The position numbers and the translations under genes are program-made. A stretch of 64,000 nt of DNA, from NCBI GenBank assembly GCA_026545225.1, contig CM048849.1:43238336-43302335 (forward strand). The letters are read 5' to 3'. The DNA is from Cornus controversa. Taxonomy: Eukaryota > Streptophyta > Magnoliopsida > Cornales > Cornaceae. This document shows, in pieces, positions 60,741-64,000 of the stretch; positions within the stretch are counted from its first letter, which is position 1, and each line of letters begins with the position of its first letter. The notes under the pieces were generated by a model that worked only from the letters and a program-made list of their open reading frames with translations, was not told where the DNA came from and searched no databases.

Positions 60741-61602
60741 TCAGTCCCTTAGTAAGTCCACACTGCAATTCCATCAATTAGTAAATGAAAAATGATATAC
60801 AAGCCAAATCAATTTGTATCGACTCTCTCACACAAGAGTAGTGGACCTCAAAATAAGTGATGGATTCCAAATATTTCTTGCAAAAAGTTTGAACCGGATA
60901 ATGGTTGATTCGATTCGATTCGATCTGAATTCGATAATTGTAATAGGTGATTTGATCCGATAATCTGACGAATTTTCATTTAATGAAATCATATCCGATA
61001 CACAATTAGATGTCCGATCCGCTAATCCAGTCGGATTAAATTATTTATGTTTTCACAAATCAAACAAACAATATTCTCACTCATATACCACTCAAAGAAA
61101 CTAAAAACCAAATCTCAGCAAGACAATTTACTGACAATATATTTAATATTTTTCATTTGAAGGCAGAACAAAGAGGATTACAGTTTTTGTACCAGTGAAA
61201 AAAATCACTTGGTTTTGTACTCTTTTGTGAAAGAACGAAAATCACTATAAAGAGAGAAAAAGGAAAATGAGAGAGAGAGAGAGAGAGTGAGGGGGAAGAA
61301 GAGGAATAAGAAGAAGATGAGGGGAAAAAAATCTGAAATAACTTTGTTGAAAGTTAGAAAACTAGGGCATAAAAAATTAGGGCTTTAAATGGAGAAGAGG
61401 AAAAGGAAGAAGAGAAGGAAAATGAGAGAGAATACGCATTACGCGAGGGTATGATTAACTCTAATTCAATTTCAATTTGTTTAAGTTAGCAGGTTATTGG
61501 AATCGGATCATTATCTTCTAGCATTTTTCTATGTTAGTTCGTGTAGTCGATCTAATACAGATTTCTTAGTAACATCTCTCCACATTCTACTAATAAGAAA
61601 TG

Positions 61603-61974
61603 CTAGATAGAAAGATTAGCTCGACTTACATCTTGTCGTCTTGACTCAAGATATCGGTCAAAACCATCACCAACCCTCTTGAACAATTTGAACATTAGCA
61701 ACACAGCAATTAAAGAGCTCTTCTTGAAATGAAGATTGTATCTTAACCAGTCTTTGTATCGTAGCCAGTTTTGTTCTATAGCAGATAATTCTGAATTCTC
61801 ATCTTCCACCAACTCAATCAAAGTGATGATGCATTGTTTGATTGTCATGCCTTCTGCCAAAGAGAAACCTTTTTCATTCTTAAACATATTTGGATCCATT
61901 ACCTTTTGTCCAGCCACTAAAAGAATTGTGGCTAATGGAATGGGATTTGCCTGCTTGAAATGTTCATAAACCAC
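61603..61974 (-). other. Unassigned 123-codon frame ending in a strong splice donor
   Basis: The minus-strand frame is protein-like (blocks PIPLATILLVAGQKVMDP, KGFSLAEGMTIKQCI, ELVEDENSELSAIEQNWLR). Near its end, after DRYLESRRQD, it has GTAAGTCG, a perfect plant 5' splice site. It has no ATG at the start (a stop precedes directly) and no convincing neighbouring exons were seen. It could be one exon of an unknown or decayed gene, or part of a transposon gene. I do not recognise the family. Confidence 0.35.
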
Positions 61975-62096
61975 TTACCCTACTTTGTGTTCCATGCAAG
62001 TAATTTTATATAGGATAATACTTGAGGGCAGTACCAACATCATTCTCCCTGCTTATGTGGACCAATAGAATTAAAATAGTTGTCCAAAACTTTGTT

Positions 62097-62099
<3 letters not shown>

Positions 62100-62150
<51 letters not shown>
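62100..62150. repeat. (TA)n microsatellite
   Basis: About 23 TA units. Comparable tracts lie at 12516-12557 and 36243-36290. Confidence 0.9.
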
Positions 62151-62153
<3 letters not shown>

Positions 62154-62261
62154 TTATATTAGTCTAAAAATAACGCAACCTTTGAAATATTGCCCTAATG
62201 CTATGTTCTAAATAGACTTGGATCCCCTTCGGTCCCTCATCCCATCCTGACCAGTGTCATG

Positions 62262-62400
62262 AACTATTAAATTAACAGTGCAAGACATTATAACACAATG
62301 CAACACGGTACATGTCATGCACTATTAAATTAATAGTGCAAGACATTATAACACAAAGCAACACGGTACATCAAATGCAACACTCAAGCAACAACGATGT
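62262..62400. repeat. Tandem pair of an approximately 66-bp unit with an internal palindrome
   Basis: ATTAAATTAA(C/T)AGTGCAAGACATTATAACACAA is present twice (62267 and 62323 region), each followed by GCAACACGGTACAT. The second copy contains GCACTATTAAATTAATAGTGC, a near-perfect 21-bp palindrome. Similar runs occur inverted at 31300-31370 (TAATTTAATAGTGCAC). Confidence 0.7.
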
Positions 62401-63285
62401 AACACTCATATATGCAATTCATTTACATCAAAGTTGCAACATATTACATCATGTTGCAACATCACAACATCATTAAATCGAGAATTTAACATATTTGCGT
62501 TGTTATTGCATTATCGATTTAAAATTGTTGCATTAAAGATTTAAAATTATAGCATTGTCGATTTAAATGCATTGAATGACACAAGAATATCCTGATCCTA
62601 TACTGCATATAATTATGCATCTAAATAAAGAAATTGGGTAATGAAAAATAGATAAAACCAGACTGATAATACATAAATTCTCACGATCCGGTCCAAAACT
62701 TTGTTCTTGCAAAATAGATGGGTGTTGGTCGGGTACACTCCGATGATCAAGTTAGTACACTTGTCATCGTATAAACAGAAAAAAAAAATTCTGTAATTAA
62801 TATTTGCAAACCTTTTGATTGTGCCCCAGCTCTCCTTTTTATATGCGAGGATATTTAATAGTTGTATTATAGTAGAAGACCCTTCAGTTACCTTATCCAA
62901 ATTAGCTAGGAGAGATATTAGGAGATAAAGAGTTATCCTTATCCTTAATTTGTAGCTTATGTCAACTATTTGACTCCTTGGTCCTTTGGACTTCCTATAT
63001 GATTGAATTTTCATATTAGTTACTTGCCATTCTTGAACTTGCTTGTCAAACGTAGAGAATGTCGAGTTACTTCTATTTTTTCAATCTTACATAATCTTTG
63101 TAGAGACTATCTTTGTGTTCGAGAACGGAACTTATCTTTTATGGGGCTATGCAGCTTTTATTTTTCTCTTGAATTCTCGTCCCTTTAATAAAGGAAAGAG
63201 GTATACCTTCAACTTCGGTTTAGCCTATCTCTTCTGAAAGGAGTAAGGAGAAATCCATTTGAGATTGTAAGAATGGTCTTAGGCT
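62400..63285. other. Spacer before the 76-bp array
   Basis: 62400-62560 is AT-rich with short TTGCAAC/GTTGCA words. The 133-codon minus-strand frame at 62613-63014 has an ATG-like start but no recognisable domain and a phase-neutral, AT-driven composition. 63000-63285 is more balanced in composition but unidentified. Confidence 0.4.
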
Positions 63286-63289
63286 TCTT

Positions 63290-64000
63290 TCAGCCTCGCC
63301 CTTTTCAATAAGGCCCCTTAATTATGCAAACCTCGGTGGAGTTTAATAGTGATCTCGGGATACATTTATCCCACTTTTTTTTTCTTTTCAATAAAGGTCC
63401 TCTCGTGGAGGTGTGCCCTAGTGTGGATTAGTAATGATCTCAGAATTAATCCATCCCGTCTTTTACAATAAAGGTCCTCTCGTGGAGGTGTGCCCTAGTG
63501 GGGTTTAGTATTAATTTCGGGATTAATCTATCCCGCCTTTTTCAATAAAAGTCCTCTCGTGGAGATGTGCCCTAGTGGAGTTTAATAATGATCTCGGAAT
63601 TAATCCATCATTCATTTTCAATAAACACCTTCTAAAGAGGTGTATCTCAATGAGATTTAACAATGTTCTCAGAATTCATTCGTCCTTCCTTTATCAATAA
63701 AGAACCTCTAAAGAGGTGTACCCCAATATAGTTTAACAATTATATTGGGATTAATCCATCCCGCATTTTTCAATAAAGGCCCTCTTGTGAATAGGTGCCC
63801 CAATGGGGTTTAACAATGTTCTCGAGATTCATCCCATCTTTTTCAATAAAGGCCCTTTAAAGAAGTGTGCCCCATTGGGGTTTAACAATGTTCTTGAGAT
63901 TCATTCATCTCGCATTTTTCAATAAAAGCCTTCTCGTGTAAATGTGCCCTAGTAGAGTTTAGCAGTATCGAGCTTTGTAAGCTCGCCCCTTTAATAAGGA
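63290..64000. repeat. Tandem repeat array, 76-bp period, running off the right edge
   Basis: The marker CAATAA(A) recurs at about 63306, 63389, 63466, 63543, 63619, 63695, 63771, 63844 and 63920, mostly 76-77 bp apart. The unit consensus is roughly CAATAAAGGYCCTCTCGTGG, AGGTGTGCCCTAGTGGGGTT, TARYAATGATCTCGGGATTA, ATCCATCCCGC plus a T run. At least nine units are present. Units differ by 15-30 percent, and each keeps short hairpins. Confidence 0.92.

Noticed and set aside
62613-63014. 133-codon minus-strand frame
   Set aside because: AT-driven composition and no recognisable motif; kept only as a note in the spacer entry.
63290-64000. CRISPR-like repeat array
   Set aside because: The units are contiguous 76-bp tandem repeats without unique spacers, in plant nuclear DNA.

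Overview
The window is nuclear DNA of a flowering plant, most likely a eudicot. It is AT-rich. Its genes are split by canonical GT-AG introns, often kilobases long, and its spacers and introns are crowded with plant mobile elements (tRNA-derived SINEs, TRIMs, Mutator-like foldback elements, a Stowaway MITE, LINE remnants). The proteins match families shared across eudicots, so the species cannot be named from sequence alone.

Layout. (1) 983-11798, + strand: nine 3' exons of an SLC35F/DUF914 nucleotide-sugar-transporter-like membrane protein. The 5' exons lie left of the window, and one intron has U12-type signals. (2) 13477-30587, - strand: eleven exons of a conserved plant protein of the At3g49140 type (CREG/HugZ-like, DUF2470-like C-terminus). 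It is tail-to-tail with gene 1, 1.7 kb apart. Its introns hold many mobile elements, one intron is GC-AG, and exon 6 carries a one-base frameshift. (3) 30.6-39.4 kb: repeat-rich spacer with a 5-kb-spaced segmental duplication, an 820-bp transposon whose empty site is visible in the other duplicate, and a complete 1.07-kb short LTR element. (4) 40201-45196, + strand: a complete 789-codon CHUP1/IPGA1-family gene in seven coding exons, with a leader containing upstream ORFs. (5) 46.5-49.5 kb, - strand: an ankyrin-PGG (ACD6/ITN1-like) locus, partly degenerate, with a second PGG fragment directly behind it. (6) 49.5-64 kb: no convincing gene. It contains diverged copies of one spacer segment, two long-TIR elements, two MITEs, LINE reverse-transcriptase relics, and at the right edge a 76-bp tandem repeat that runs out of the window.

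The genes are ordinary, functionally unrelated housekeeping, cytoskeletal and stress-type plant genes. I saw no operon-like or clustered pathway and no evidence of a new molecular system. The parts that most repay a second look are the unusual introns, the exon-6 frameshift, the small complete LTR elements with matching target duplications, paralogous empty insertion sites, and the 76-bp array with compensated hairpins.
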